Source of the DNA: Clostridium zeae
GTDB lineage: Bacteria > Bacillota > Clostridia > Clostridiales > Clostridiaceae
Direction: 5' to 3'
DNA: 64,000 nucleotides
NCBI RefSeq assembly: GCF_017312485.1
Contig: NZ_BMBA01000010.1
Location: 1-64,000, forward strand
The notes under the pieces were generated by a model. It saw nothing but the letters and a program-made list of their open reading frames with translations. It had not been told where the DNA came from and searched no databases. A program made the translations under genes and the position numbers. Every line of letters begins with the position of its first letter. The first letter of the stretch is position 1. Positions 18,241-27,061 of the stretch are shown here, piece by piece.

Positions 18241-19746
18241 CTATTTTAAATTATAAACTTCTTTATATTTATCATTTAGATATTCTATAAAGTACTTTGC
18301 ATTTAATTCCTCACCAGAAATTAATTTAATAAGATCAGCAGGTTTATACACTGCTCCATGCTTATGAACATTTTCCTTAAGCCATTGATGTATTGTATTT
18401 AAATTTCCATTTTCAACCTCATCAAAAATTGCTGGACTATCACTAAGCATTTTTTTAAGCATTTGAGCTCCATAGAGATTTCCTAACGCGTAACTAGGAA
18501 AATATCCAAAGGAGCCGTCAGACCAGTGCATATCTTGAAGTATTCCTTCTGCATCATTTGATGGTTCAACCCCTAGATATTCCTTATATTTTTCATTCCA
18601 AATCTTAGGTAAATCCTCCAAGTTAACTTCACCATTGAATATTAATTTTTCTATTTCATATCTTATAATCACATGTAGACTATAAGTTAATTCATCTGCC
18701 TCTGTCCTTATAAGTGAAGGTTCAACTATATTGATAGCTTTATAAAACTCTTCGAAGCTTACGTCCTTTAACTGATTAAATCTCCTCTTTGCTTCTGGAA
18801 AGAAATACTTCCAAAATGGTTTGCTTCTTCCTAAAATATTCTCATAAAATCTTGATTGAGATTCATGTATTCCCATGGATACACCAGTTCCTAGCCCTGT
18901 TCCCATTAATTCATCAGGAATATCTTGTTCATATAAAGCATGCCCACCTTCATGGATACTACTAAATAATGCACTTCTAAATTCATTTTCGTGATAATTT
19001 GTAGTTATTCTTACATCTTTATTTCCAAAATTAATAGTAAAAGGATGAACACTTTCATCTAGTCTTCCTGCATCAAAATCATATCCCATTTTCTTTAAAA
19101 CAAATAAACCAAACTCTTCTTGCTCCTCTTTAGTAAATTTATTTTTAAAGAATGAATCATCTATGTTTGTTCCGCTATTCTTTATTCTATTCAATAAGTC
19201 TACTATGGCATCTCTTAGTTCTCCAAATACTTCATCAAGCTTCTCTACGGTAATACCTCTTTCATACTTATCTAGTAAGCTATCATATTTAGTTCCTGTA
19301 TATCCAGTATACTCTAGGAACTCCTTTTGAAACTCAATAACTTTTCCTAAGTATGGTTTAAATATGCTAAAATCATTCTTTTCTTTGGCTTCTTCCCACG
19401 CAGCTTCTGACTTAGAGCATAGTATAACATACTCTTTGTATTTGTTTTCTGGTATCTTTTTTATTTCATCATATTGTCTCTTAAGTTCTTCTATCATAGC
19501 TCTATCTATAACGTTTAGCTCATTTAGATGTGGTTCAAAGAATTCAATAAACCCTTTGACTTTCTCTGATGTAGTAAACTTATAACCTTCACTAGAAAGA
19601 TATCCTACAACTTCAGCTCTTTGCTCTACAGCTTTTTTAGGCATACCAACTCTCATATCCCAGTATACTAAACCAGTTGCTTGTTCCAGAAGTTCCTTTG
19701 TTTTAATATACTCCCTTACCTCTTTAAGCCTCTCATTTAAATTCAC
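18241..19746 (-). CDS. M32 family metallocarboxypeptidase
   Basis: 501 residues, the normal length for thermostable carboxypeptidase 1 (Taq type). The zinc motif HEGGH lies at 265-269 (H265, E266, H269) in SSIHEGGHALYEQ, followed by the family motifs GVSMGIHESQSRFYEN and IRTEADELTYSLHVIIRYE. It removes C-terminal residues from peptides in the cytoplasm. The start is a GTG with AAAGGGGG 8 bases upstream. Monocistronic. Confidence 0.94.
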   Translation of the reverse strand: MNLNERLKEVREYIKTKELLEQATGLVYWDMRVGMPKKAVEQRAEVVGYLSSEGYKFTTSEKVKGFIEFFEPHLNELNVIDRAMIEELKRQYDEIKKIPENKYKEYVILCSKSEAAWEEAKEKNDFSIFKPYLGKVIEFQKEFLEYTGYTGTKYDSLLDKYERGITVEKLDEVFGELRDAIVDLLNRIKNSGTNIDDSFFKNKFTKEEQEEFGLFVLKKMGYDFDAGRLDESVHPFTINFGNKDVRITTNYHENEFRSALFSSIHEGGHALYEQDIPDELMGTGLGTGVSMGIHESQSRFYENILGRSKPFWKYFFPEAKRRFNQLKDVSFEEFYKAINIVEPSLIRTEADELTYSLHVIIRYEIEKLIFNGEVNLEDLPKIWNEKYKEYLGVEPSNDAEGILQDMHWSDGSFGYFPSYALGNLYGAQMLKKMLSDSPAIFDEVENGNLNTIHQWLKENVHKHGAVYKPADLIKLISGEELNAKYFIEYLNDKYKEVYNLK

Positions 19747-19800
19747 AATACGCGCCCCCTTTAAATTTATATATATTTATATATATTTATGTAACAAACC

Positions 19801-20019
19801 TTAGTCTTCATACATTTTTCTTGGATCTTCTGCTCTAATCTCACTTACTTCCTCATCAAAAGTCAATATGGATTCAGTCTCTCTGCAGTATTTAACACAA
19901 ATACATTGTCCTAAATTTCTTGGGCATTCTCTACACAAACAGTTTTTATCTTCACCATCACAATTACTATTCTTAAAATCTGGACAATAACTGCAATTAA
20001 ATTTTGTTCCTATGGGCAT
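19801..20019 (-). CDS. small cysteine-rich protein, unknown
   Basis: 72 residues with ten cysteines in the first 50 (CSYCPDF, NCDG, CLCRECP, CICVKYC), a pattern expected for a small metal-binding protein. The ATG at 20019 has GGAGG 6 bases upstream; an 11-codon upstream extension carries no ribosome site. No function was recognised. It ends 54 bp before the carboxypeptidase start and may be its operon neighbour. Confidence 0.7.
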   Translation of the reverse strand: MPIGTKFNCSYCPDFKNSNCDGEDKNCLCRECPRNLGQCICVKYCRETESILTFDEEVSEIRAEDPRKMYED

Positions 20020-20088
20020 AATAAACCTCCATACTAATTTTATATAACACATTATACCACTTTAATATTTAATAGTCATACGTATATA

Positions 20089-20189
20089 AAAAACTTCTAA
20101 AGCCATTGGAACATCCAGGCTTGGCTAGCTTTAAAATGTTATATTTTTCTATACAGTAAAAAAGCTTCTCCAATGTTTAATGGAGAAGC
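20089..20189 (-). repeat. terminator-linked repeat block A plus hairpin
   Basis: AAACTTCTAAAGCCATTGGA ... ATATTTTTCTATACAGTAAAAAA (20089-20163) matches blocks B (54809) and C (38326). It is directly followed by the terminator hairpin GCTTCTCCA/TGGAGAAGC (20164-20189), which ends the ABC exporter transcript arriving from the right on the minus strand. Confidence 0.65.
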
Positions 20190-20281
20190 TCAATTATATG
20201 ATCATTTCAATACAATTTTATTTATTACGCTTACAAACTTACACTTATTTTATATTTGTACCGCTTCATAGCAACATTTAA

Positions 20282-21508
20282 TTAAATTAATATATCCCTC
20301 TTAGTAAACACAAAGTGAGAAATAACATAAAACACTATTGATGATACAACCATAACGGCAATTGCCCAGGTAATATTTAAATTAGGATTGTTATATTGCA
20401 TTGCAAGAGAACCATTTAAAACACTACTAGTGTCACCATAAGTTAAAAATAAAAAGTGAGCTATTTTCTTAATAGGATTAAGTACTTGCGTAAGTATTGG
20501 TATAAGTATGGTCAATATAGCACTTATAGCCATAGATATCATACTGCTTTTTACTATAGAAGATATAAAGAATATAAAGCTGCAACACACTAATATAAAA
20601 AGCACTTGTAAGACAATGGTCCTTAACGTGAAATTCCAAAGAGGTATAGTTGAACCAGTACCTGAAACTTGTATAAGAGGATGCACCCCATCTTGAAGCT
20701 TACTCATATCAAACTGATATCTTGTGCCTATTACAGTAGGAACAGATGCATATCCAAACCCTTTAAATAATCCAATTAGAATAAATGCTATAGCTTCAAT
20801 TGATAGAATCAGTGCTGACGTACTAATAACAACAGCCAAAAACTTTGATAATAATACTTTTCCTCTTGAAACTGGTTGAATTAATAGAAACTTTAATGTA
20901 GGTGGAGTACATTCTCCTGAAACTATATCACTCATAAACACAGCAATTCCAACCCCCAAGAATAAGGTTCCTAAGATTTGAAGTGCTTTCTGTAAGTAGG
21001 AAAATCCAGTAATTGTCCAGGAATCTATTGGTTTGAGATTATTATCCTTATAATAATTTAATTCAGTTATCCTACTATCAATGCCTGTTTTGTACCTATC
21101 AGGAATAGTTGCATCATTTTTCTGCTTATTCAAACCTTCAATTTCACTATCTATTTGAGCCTTCCAATCATCCGCTATTTTTCCGGATTTTATCTGTTCT
21201 TGAAGCTTATCAGTATTTTTCTGAAGCTCGTCTCTTTGCTCTTTTCTTTGTTTAATTGTAAATTCTAAAGATTCATCCTTATTTTTATTTGATTCCATCT
21301 CTTTTATATCTTGATCCATAGATGTCAACTGTTGTTGATACTGTTCAAGTCTTCCTTGAGGAGAATTCATTTTAACCATTCTTCTTTCTTCAACATAAAA
21401 GCCAACATAAAGTAAAGCTATAAGTGCTATAAATAGAAGTGAAACAACATATGTTTTCGGTCTTTTAAAGGTCTTTCTCAGTTCATTTTTAGTTAAAGTA
21501 AATAACAT
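20282..21508 (-). CDS. ABC transporter permease (ABC-2 type)
   Basis: 408 residues. One transmembrane segment near the N-terminus (about 19-37), then a charged, probably coiled-coil extracytoplasmic region (about 45-160, QQQLTSMDQDIKEMESNKNK and repeats of such character), then five hydrophobic segments in the C-terminal half. It pairs with the ATPase ending 1 bp upstream. The coiled-coil insertion is typical of ABC-2 exporters of the DUF3526/ABC2_membrane_2 kind. The exported substrate is unknown. Confidence 0.85.
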   Translation of the reverse strand: MLFTLTKNELRKTFKRPKTYVVSLLFIALIALLYVGFYVEERRMVKMNSPQGRLEQYQQQLTSMDQDIKEMESNKNKDESLEFTIKQRKEQRDELQKNTDKLQEQIKSGKIADDWKAQIDSEIEGLNKQKNDATIPDRYKTGIDSRITELNYYKDNNLKPIDSWTITGFSYLQKALQILGTLFLGVGIAVFMSDIVSGECTPPTLKFLLIQPVSRGKVLLSKFLAVVISTSALILSIEAIAFILIGLFKGFGYASVPTVIGTRYQFDMSKLQDGVHPLIQVSGTGSTIPLWNFTLRTIVLQVLFILVCCSFIFFISSIVKSSMISMAISAILTILIPILTQVLNPIKKIAHFLFLTYGDTSSVLNGSLAMQYNNPNLNITWAIAVMVVSSIVFYVISHFVFTKRDILI

Positions 21509-21509
21509 C

Positions 21510-22424
21510 TTATCTTACTCCTCCTTCAACAAGTTCCATATATCTTTGTTCAAGACCTTTATGCCGCTTGTATATTTCTAATATTCCTACATTGTTTTTT
21601 ACAAGTTCCTCTACAAGCTTTGGAGTATATCCACTCTTTATAGAAACTATCATCTGTCCATCAGATAAATTTGCATTGTGAACAAAATCAAAAAATCTTA
21701 TTACTTCTAAAGCCTTATCATCTTCTGTTGTAGAAACTATCATTGTCTCTTTCTCTGTAGGCATTCCTTGTTCATTTACACTTTCTACAGATTTAATTTC
21801 TCCCCCATTAATAAATGCAACTCTATCGCATAAATGCTGAACTTCACTAAGTATATGAGATGATACGAAAACTGACATACCTCTTTCCTTTGCAGCTTTC
21901 TTTACAATCTCCCTAAAGTCTAAAATTCCTGATGGATCAAGGCCATTGGTTGGCTCATCTAATATCATAAGCTTTGGATTTCCTAAAAGAGCAGCCCCAA
22001 GTCCTAATCTTTGTTTCATACCTAAGGAATATTTTTTAACTTTGTCATCTATTCTGTCATGAAGACCTATTAGTTCTATTATTTCATCAACATCAGCCTT
22101 TGATAGCCCTCTTATTCTAGCTATCTGCATTAAATTCTCTCTGCCAGAAAGATACCCATAAAGTTCTGGGTTTTCTACTACTGCACCCAAATTAGCCAAT
22201 GCATTTTCTCTATCCTTTTGTATATCATGTCCTGCTATCCTTATACTTCCTTCATCAGGTTTTATAAGTCCAACAAGCATTCTTATAGTTGTAGTTTTTC
22301 CCGCTCCATTTGGCCCTAAAAATCCAAATATCTCTCCTTCTTCAACATCAAGAGAAATACCTTTTATTATTTGTCTCTTCCCTAATCTTTTTTTTACAGC
22401 TCTTACTTCTAATACATTCATAGT
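21510..22424 (-). CDS. ABC transporter ATP-binding protein
   Basis: 304 residues: Walker A GPNGAGKTTT, signature YSLGMKQRLGLGAAL, Walker B LMILDEPTNGLDP and H-loop FVSSHILSEVQ. It is of the CcmA/BcrA-like exporter group and has the usual C-terminal extension of about 80 residues. AGGAGG precedes the ATG at 22424. It is translationally linked to the permease 1 bp downstream. No regulatory gene is adjacent. Confidence 0.92.
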   Translation of the reverse strand, partial: TMNVLEVRAVKKRLGKRQIIKGISLDVEEGEIFGFLGPNGAGKTTTIRMLVGLIKPDEGSIRIAGHDIQKDRENALANLGAVVENPELYGYLSGRENLMQIARIRGLSKADVDEIIELIGLHDRIDDKVKKYSLGMKQRLGLGAALLGNPKLMILDEPTNGLDPSGILDFREIVKKAAKERGMSVFVSSHILSEVQHLCDRVAFINGGEIKSVESVNEQGMPTEKETMIVSTTEDDKALEVIRFFDFVHNANLSDGQMIVSIKSGYTPKLVEELVKNNVGILEIYKRHKGLEQRYMELVEGGVR

Positions 22425-22635
22425 ACAGCCTCCTTTTAACCTCTTAATAATACCAAAAGTTTCTAACAATAAAATTAATATTATCTTAAGTTTTTCTTAA
22501 TTTACATATATCTAAATTCAGCCCTTAAGCTGTATTCAAGATTATTGTTAAAATTAAATTATTATACAGGAGATTCTATATGGTAAAGCTAAACCTATAA
22601 AATTAAAACTATTTAAAACTTTATGCTTCCTAAAG

Positions 22636-22690
22636 AGTAAAAAAATAAGAAATCAATAAAATTGTCCTACAATCTTATCAATTTCTCATT
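22636..22690 (-). terminator. terminator between membrane protein and ABC ATPase genes
   Basis: AATGAGAAAT..ATAAGATTGT / ACAATTTTAT..ATTTCTTATT stem on the minus strand followed by TTTTTTTACTC. It separates the 22709-23773 gene from the ABC operon, so they are probably separate transcripts. Confidence 0.7.
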
Positions 22691-22708
22691 AAAATATAGT
22701 TTAAAGGT

Positions 22709-23773
22709 TTATACTGTAATCTCTTCATTTTCCTCTACTGTAATTGCTGCTTTTTTACTTATTATTTTATATACAATATACTCCAATATTATAAATATCG
22801 GTGTAGATACCATAAAAGCTATATTAAATATATACTTACCCTTTTCAATAGAAGTATCCTTTTGAAAAAGAGCTAATACTGCTGATACGGAAAATGCTAT
22901 AAGATAGCAAACTATAGTTCCAAAAATTACATACCAAAATACTCTAGCACCTTCATAATAGTATAAATCTTTGCTACCCTTTATACTTATGTTTTTATAT
23001 GCTATATAGGACAAAATAGTGAATACAGCTGTAAAAACTAAAGTAACTACTATATAAAGAACTTGAGCTCCCATATCTAAATTCTCAATCCTATAACCAT
23101 ATACATAACTATAAATTAATTTGTCTATAGTGCTATAATTTATAAAGTTTAAAAACCCTGTAAGCCAGCTTAACTTCTCACTTACAAACATGCTAGTTAT
23201 ACCAAAAACAACTATTACTGTTTCAATAAAAAAAAGTGGACTTAACATAGCCAATACTTTCTCTTCAAAAAACATATTTGTAAGTAATATTACACTATTA
23301 ATCAATAGTAACATTGAAAAGTATATGAAGAAAAACATGACAACTTGTCCTAATGTTAACTTTCCATATAACGAAAACATTCTACTTCCAGCAACAAACA
23401 ATATTAATTTTACTAAAACCAAAGTAAATATGGCTATAAAACTAGCTGTAGTAAAAAACACATTCTTTTCAAAATACTTTTGAGTTTTTTCTTCTCCTTC
23501 TTTAAAAGAAAAGTACTCTTTTTTGTCTTTAAGATAAACCGCTATTAATATTCCACAAATCAAATACATAATAATTGATTTTAATATACCCAGTGATAAA
23601 AAGCTATTTATTAGCTCTTCACCAGTGAGCCAATCCACAGGTTCTGGAGGTTTTCTAACATAAGATATCATCTGATGTGTATTAGTTAAAAAGAATAAGC
23701 TCAAAAATATAATACCTGCTACTACACTTATTCCTTTCCATTCTTCCTTAAATAACTTCTTTATACTAACCGT
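22709..23773 (-). CDS. ABC-2-like multi-spanning membrane protein with apparent ACG start
   Basis: 354 residues if started at 23773. The first 24 codons (TVSIKKLFKEEWKGISVVAG...) form the usual N-terminal amphipathic start and first membrane helix of ABC-2-type permeases. Six or seven hydrophobic segments follow, separated by loops such as KDKKEYFSFKEGEEKTQ. No ATG, GTG or TTG lies in frame near the ribosome site AAGGAGG; the codon 8 bases after GGAGG is ACG, one change from ATG. A TTG at 23704 would begin inside the first helix and has no ribosome site. No ATPase partner is adjacent. It may be expressed weakly from ACG or be a recent start-loss mutant. Confidence 0.7.
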   Translation of the reverse strand, partial: TVSIKKLFKEEWKGISVVAGIIFLSLFFLTNTHQMISYVRKPPEPVDWLTGEELINSFLSLGILKSIIMYLICGILIAVYLKDKKEYFSFKEGEEKTQKYFEKNVFFTTASFIAIFTLVLVKLILFVAGSRMFSLYGKLTLGQVVMFFFIYFSMLLLINSVILLTNMFFEEKVLAMLSPLFFIETVIVVFGITSMFVSEKLSWLTGFLNFINYSTIDKLIYSYVYGYRIENLDMGAQVLYIVVTLVFTAVFTILSYIAYKNISIKGSKDLYYYEGARVFWYVIFGTIVCYLIAFSVSAVLALFQKDTSIEKGKYIFNIAFMVSTPIFIILEYIVYKIISKKAAITVEENEEITV

Positions 23774-23934
23774 TATAACTCCCTCCTTAAAATTATTCTT
23801 TTATTTATATTCCACACTATTATGATTTTAAAACCTTTACTGTGAAAACTTTTAGCAATGACTAAAAAACTTTTTAAATATATTTTTTTAATCTGTAACA
23901 CTTTTATAGTTAGCACATATAATAATCCTATAAA

Positions 23935-24075
23935 GAAGATTCTTCAGATTCTATATATAACATTTTATGAATCTGAGTAAGTTTTAATACATCCCTATAA
24001 TTATTATATTGAAATTACCGCTCCCATCTATTAATAAAAAATCGCTAATGTGCTTTCATTGGCGGTTTTTTTGCG
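23935..24075 (+). ncRNA. possible small RNA ending in an intrinsic terminator
   Basis: A plus-strand hairpin CGCTAATG/CATTGGCG (24044-24065) followed by seven T has no gene upstream of it on that strand. About 100 bp earlier there is a second stem (CAGATTC/GAATCTG) and a TATAAT-like box near 23919. This would fit a transcript of about 140 nt. There is no convincing -35 box, so it is a weak call; the hairpin is also partly usable on the minus strand. Confidence 0.25.
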
Positions 24076-24113
24076 TATATTCCATTTTGAAAGTTTTATA
24101 AATTACTATATGG

Positions 24114-24149
24114 TAAAAAAAACAGGTGTATTTAATATCACCTGTTTTT
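24114..24149 (-). terminator. terminator after bofA
   Basis: AAACAGGTG/CACCTGTTT stem followed on the minus strand by TTTTACCATA, 4 bp after the bofA stop codon. Confidence 0.8.
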
Positions 24150-24152
24150 CAT

Positions 24153-24410
24153 TTAAAGAAATAACTTAAATACTATCAAAAATATAACTCCTGGTATTCC
24201 AAAAAAACCTGCAATCAATGCAGTTATGACATTTATACCTATGGTGAAATGAAAAAATTGTTGTCCAACGTAGTTAGTTATTAGAAGCAAAATAACTCCT
24301 AATACTCCATTTATCAGTAGCTTCATCAGTATTTTTAATGGCCATGAAAAAAACTTAACTAAAATAACCAATAAAATTAAACCTACAGCACCAAATATTA
24401 ATGCATCCAT
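24153..24410 (-). CDS. bofA: pro-sigma-K processing inhibitor BofA family
   Basis: 85 residues with two or three hydrophobic segments and the family end GFFGIPGVIFLIVFKLFL. In Bacillus, BofA holds the SpoIVFB protease inactive in the forespore outer membrane until the sigma-K checkpoint; in clostridia the same role is assumed but less certain. The position beside yaaL, recR, ebfC and dnaX is the conserved one for this gene. AAGGGG precedes the ATG. Confidence 0.85.
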   Translation of the reverse strand: MDALIFGAVGLILLVILVKFFSWPLKILMKLLINGVLGVILLLITNYVGQQFFHFTIGINVITALIAGFFGIPGVIFLIVFKLFL

Positions 24411-24471
24411 GCTCCCAACCCCTTAATCTATATACATAATCTTAAATTAGTACGAATTCTTATAAGCATAC

Positions 24472-24738
24472 TTATTTACATACTCTTAAATTTAATGTTG
24501 TATCTGCCTTTATGCCAAACCTTTTAGCTTCACTTATAAGAAATTCATATCGTGTTCTAGCTGCTTGTTCAGAGAATATAGCTACTTCTATAAGCTTAGG
24601 GTCATTGACATAATTAAATACTTCCCAAGCCCATTCCAATTCTAATCTAGCATCTTCAATCTGACGTAATAAATCATTTTTTTCCTTTGAAGAGTCAACC
24701 TTACTTTTAACATACTCTAATATAAAATTTTTATTCAT
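24472..24738 (-). CDS. yaaL: DUF2508 (YaaL) family protein
   Basis: 88 residues from the ATG at 24738 (TTGGAGGAG 5 bases upstream). Charged, helical, with the family segment EDARLELEWAWEVFNYV and DPKLIEVAIFSEQAARTRYEFLISEAKR. The function is unknown; it is conserved between recR and bofA in Firmicutes. Here it has been separated from recR by a DUF1003 gene. Confidence 0.85.
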   Translation of the reverse strand: MNKNFILEYVKSKVDSSKEKNDLLRQIEDARLELEWAWEVFNYVNDPKLIEVAIFSEQAARTRYEFLISEAKRFGIKADTTLNLRVCK

Positions 24739-24951
24739 ATACTCCTCCAAATATGCTTGTATTTTATCTAAATTATTTACATATTATGGATGGTATATTC
24801 ATGTATTTATTCGTTTACTGAAACTTTTATTAGAATATTTCTATTTACCTTTATATTCTCTTAAACCTATTTGAGATTATTATAGTTTTAGCATAATAAT
24901 GTTATTCCATATTTTACAACTTTACATAAATTTACACAACTTAATTTTATC

Positions 24952-25509
24952 TTAAGATTCATTTTTTAATACTTCTATTGCCTTTAATAGCATTTCTATA
25001 TTTTTAGCATTCTCCGCTTGTTGCCTCATTAACATATCCATCTTATAGTGCAAATCTTCTACTATAATTTCAGATTTTAAATTAATAAGATAATCGTTAG
25101 CAGCCGTTAGTCTATCTTTTTCTGATTGACGATTTTGTGACATCATTATTATAGGCGCTTGTATTGCGGCAAGACATGATAACACAAGATTTAAAAATAC
25201 AAATGGATATGGATCAAATGCTTTATTACTTAGAATAACTACATTTCCTATAATCCAAATTAATATAACCACGCCAAAACTTATTATAAATGTCCAGCTA
25301 CCACCAAATGCTGCTACCTTATCTGCAACTATTTGACCTAATGTTGAATTTTCATCATTTGCTTCATTTATATTTTTTGATATTTTTCCACTAATAAGTT
25401 CATGTAGCAATTCTTCATTAATATTACTTCCCTTTAAATCCTTATCATTTTCTAATATTTGTCTTACCAAATCTTCTTTACTATAATATAATTTATTCTT
25501 ATCATTCAT
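24952..25509 (-). CDS. DUF1003 family membrane protein
   Basis: 185 residues. A cytoplasmic N-terminal 60 residues is followed by the DUF1003 core: VADKVAAFGGSWTFI, WIIGNVVIL, FDPYPFVFLNLVLSCLAAIQAPIIMMSQNRQ, with two membrane helices, and a C-terminal coiled coil LHYKMDMLMRQQAENAKNIEML. The function of the family is unknown. It lies inside the otherwise conserved recR-yaaL-bofA order, with its own ribosome site and 200-350 bp gaps on either side, so it is probably an insertion with its own promoter. Confidence 0.88.
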   Translation of the reverse strand: MNDKNKLYYSKEDLVRQILENDKDLKGSNINEELLHELISGKISKNINEANDENSTLGQIVADKVAAFGGSWTFIISFGVVILIWIIGNVVILSNKAFDPYPFVFLNLVLSCLAAIQAPIIMMSQNRQSEKDRLTAANDYLINLKSEIIVEDLHYKMDMLMRQQAENAKNIEMLLKAIEVLKNES

Positions 25510-25742
25510 AATTTATCTCTCCTTCTCAATTTTTCTACTTTATTTTATATATTTTTATAGCTTCTCTTATCCCTTTATTCTCATTAATTATCATTCACTT
25601 TAAGCATATCTGAAATACTACTCTTCACTTTAACATATTTGTATTTTTATTAATTTTCATCATTAAAACAGTTTAAATCCAGATAAATAATTACGTATTC
25701 AAATTAAAGCTAAATCTTATATCTGTAAATTTATATTGTTAT

Positions 25743-25795
25743 ACAGTAAAAAATCATGGTTCAAACTTTAGATAACCTTGAGAGCCATGATTTTT
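25743..25795 (-). terminator. terminator of the dnaX-recR operon
   Basis: AAAAATCATGG/CCATGATTTTT stem (arms 25749-25759 and 25785-25795) followed on the minus strand by TTTACTGTATAAC, the recurring edge motif. The rest of the 25510-25863 gap holds no gene. Confidence 0.85.
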
Positions 25796-25863
25796 AATAA
25801 AACTTTATTTTCTTTATAATATTTATTGGTAAAAAATATTTCGTTTCAAGAATATAACGTAGA

Positions 25864-26460
25864 TTATATTTCTTTTCTTCCTTCCAACGCCTTTGAAAGA
25901 GTAACTTCATCAGCATACTCTAGATCGCCACCTACTGGAATGCCTGCTGCTATTCTTGTAACTTTAATATCTAGAGGCTTTAATATTTTAGAAATATACA
26001 TTGCTGTCGCTTCTCCCTCTATAGTAGGATTAGTGGCAACTATTACTTCTTTTATGTCTCCGGTCATTCTAGATACTAATTCTCTTATTCTTATATCCTG
26101 AGGACCTCTTCCTTGCATTGGTGATATATTACCATGAAGTACATGGTATACTCCATTAAATTCTTTGACTTTTTCCATAGTCATAATATCTTTAGGTTGT
26201 TCTACAACACAAATCATATTTTTTTCTCTATTTGGGTTAGAGCATATAGCACAAGGATCCTTGTCTGTATAATTTCCACAGACAGAGCAGTATTTTATAG
26301 TTCCTCTGGCCTTCACAAGTGCCTTTGCAAATTCTTCTACCTCATCTTTAGGTAAGTTAAGTATATGTAATGTTAATCTTTGCGCAGTTTTATGTCCTAT
26401 ACTTGGTAATTTTGCAAATTCTTCAATGAGTTTCTCTATGGCAACTGGGTAAAAATCCAT
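25864..26460 (-). CDS. recR: recombination mediator RecR
   Basis: 198 residues, the standard length. N-terminal helix-hairpin-helix ([12 protein letters not shown]), four-cysteine zinc finger ([18 protein letters not shown]), Toprim motif [10 protein letters not shown], and the C-terminal [20 protein letters not shown]. It works with RecO to load RecA at gaps. It lies downstream of ebfC and dnaX in the conserved operon; GGAGG precedes the ATG. Confidence 0.96.
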   Translation of the reverse strand: MDFYPVAIEKLIEEFAKLPSIGHKTAQRLTLHILNLPKDEVEEFAKALVKARGTIKYCSVCGNYTDKDPCAICSNPNREKNMICVVEQPKDIMTMEKVKEFNGVYHVLHGNISPMQGRGPQDIRIRELVSRMTGDIKEVIVATNPTIEGEATAMYISKILKPLDIKVTRIAAGIPVGGDLEYADEVTLSKALEGRKEI

Positions 26461-26480
26461 TTTCTTTCCTCCTCTAATAT

Positions 26481-26519
26481 TTTAGGCATACAGGGGACCG
26501 TATCCCTTGTATGCCTAAA
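26481..26519. other. long hairpin between ebfC and recR
   Basis: TTTAGGCATACAGGGGA / TCCCTTGTATGCCTAAA, a 17-bp stem with a 5-nt loop, immediately upstream of the recR ribosome site. There is no U tract, so it does not look like a terminator; it could set the relative levels of recR and upstream messages. Confidence 0.6.
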
Positions 26520-26552
26520 TAAGCTTTATTATATCTTTCGTAAACTTATCTA

Positions 26553-26897
26553 CTAAAATAATCCTGGCATATTTAATCCACCAGTTAGTTTACCCATTTT
26601 GTTAGCAGTTTCATCTTCTGCCTTTCTTAAAGCTTCATTTACTGCTGATAATACTAAATCTTCAAGCATTTCAACATCATCTGGATCAACAACTTCTGGT
26701 TTTATATTTATGCTCTTTACTTCTTTCTTTCCGTTAACTTTTACAACAACTGCTCCGCCGCCTACTGAAGCTTCGAATTCTTTGTTTTCAAGGTCTTTTT
26801 GCATATCTTCCATATCTTTTTGAAGCTTTTGTGCTTGCTTCATAAGATTATTCATATTTCCTCCGCCGAAGCCTCCTGGAAATCCACCTTTTGCCAT
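26553..26897 (-). CDS. ebfC: nucleoid-associated protein, YbaB/EbfC family
   Basis: 114 residues. Glycine-rich N-terminus, a helix with [18 protein letters not shown], the [19 protein letters not shown] strands and [21 protein letters not shown]. Dimeric DNA-binding protein, conserved between dnaX and recR. Ribosome site AAGGAGG. Confidence 0.95.
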   Translation of the reverse strand: MAKGGFPGGFGGGNMNNLMKQAQKLQKDMEDMQKDLENKEFEASVGGGAVVVKVNGKKEVKSINIKPEVVDPDDVEMLEDLVLSAVNEALRKAEDETANKMGKLTGGLNMPGLF

Positions 26898-27061
26898 TTG
26901 ATATTCCTCCTTACATTTAGTCTGTATATATTATATAGTATTTTTTTAATCAATACTATATCCTCATAGTTAATATTATGTGTAAAATCACTAATTGTTT
27001 ATAGGTATATAAATTAATTTTTATTTATAATTTTCTGCATACTCAGATATTATCAATTATA

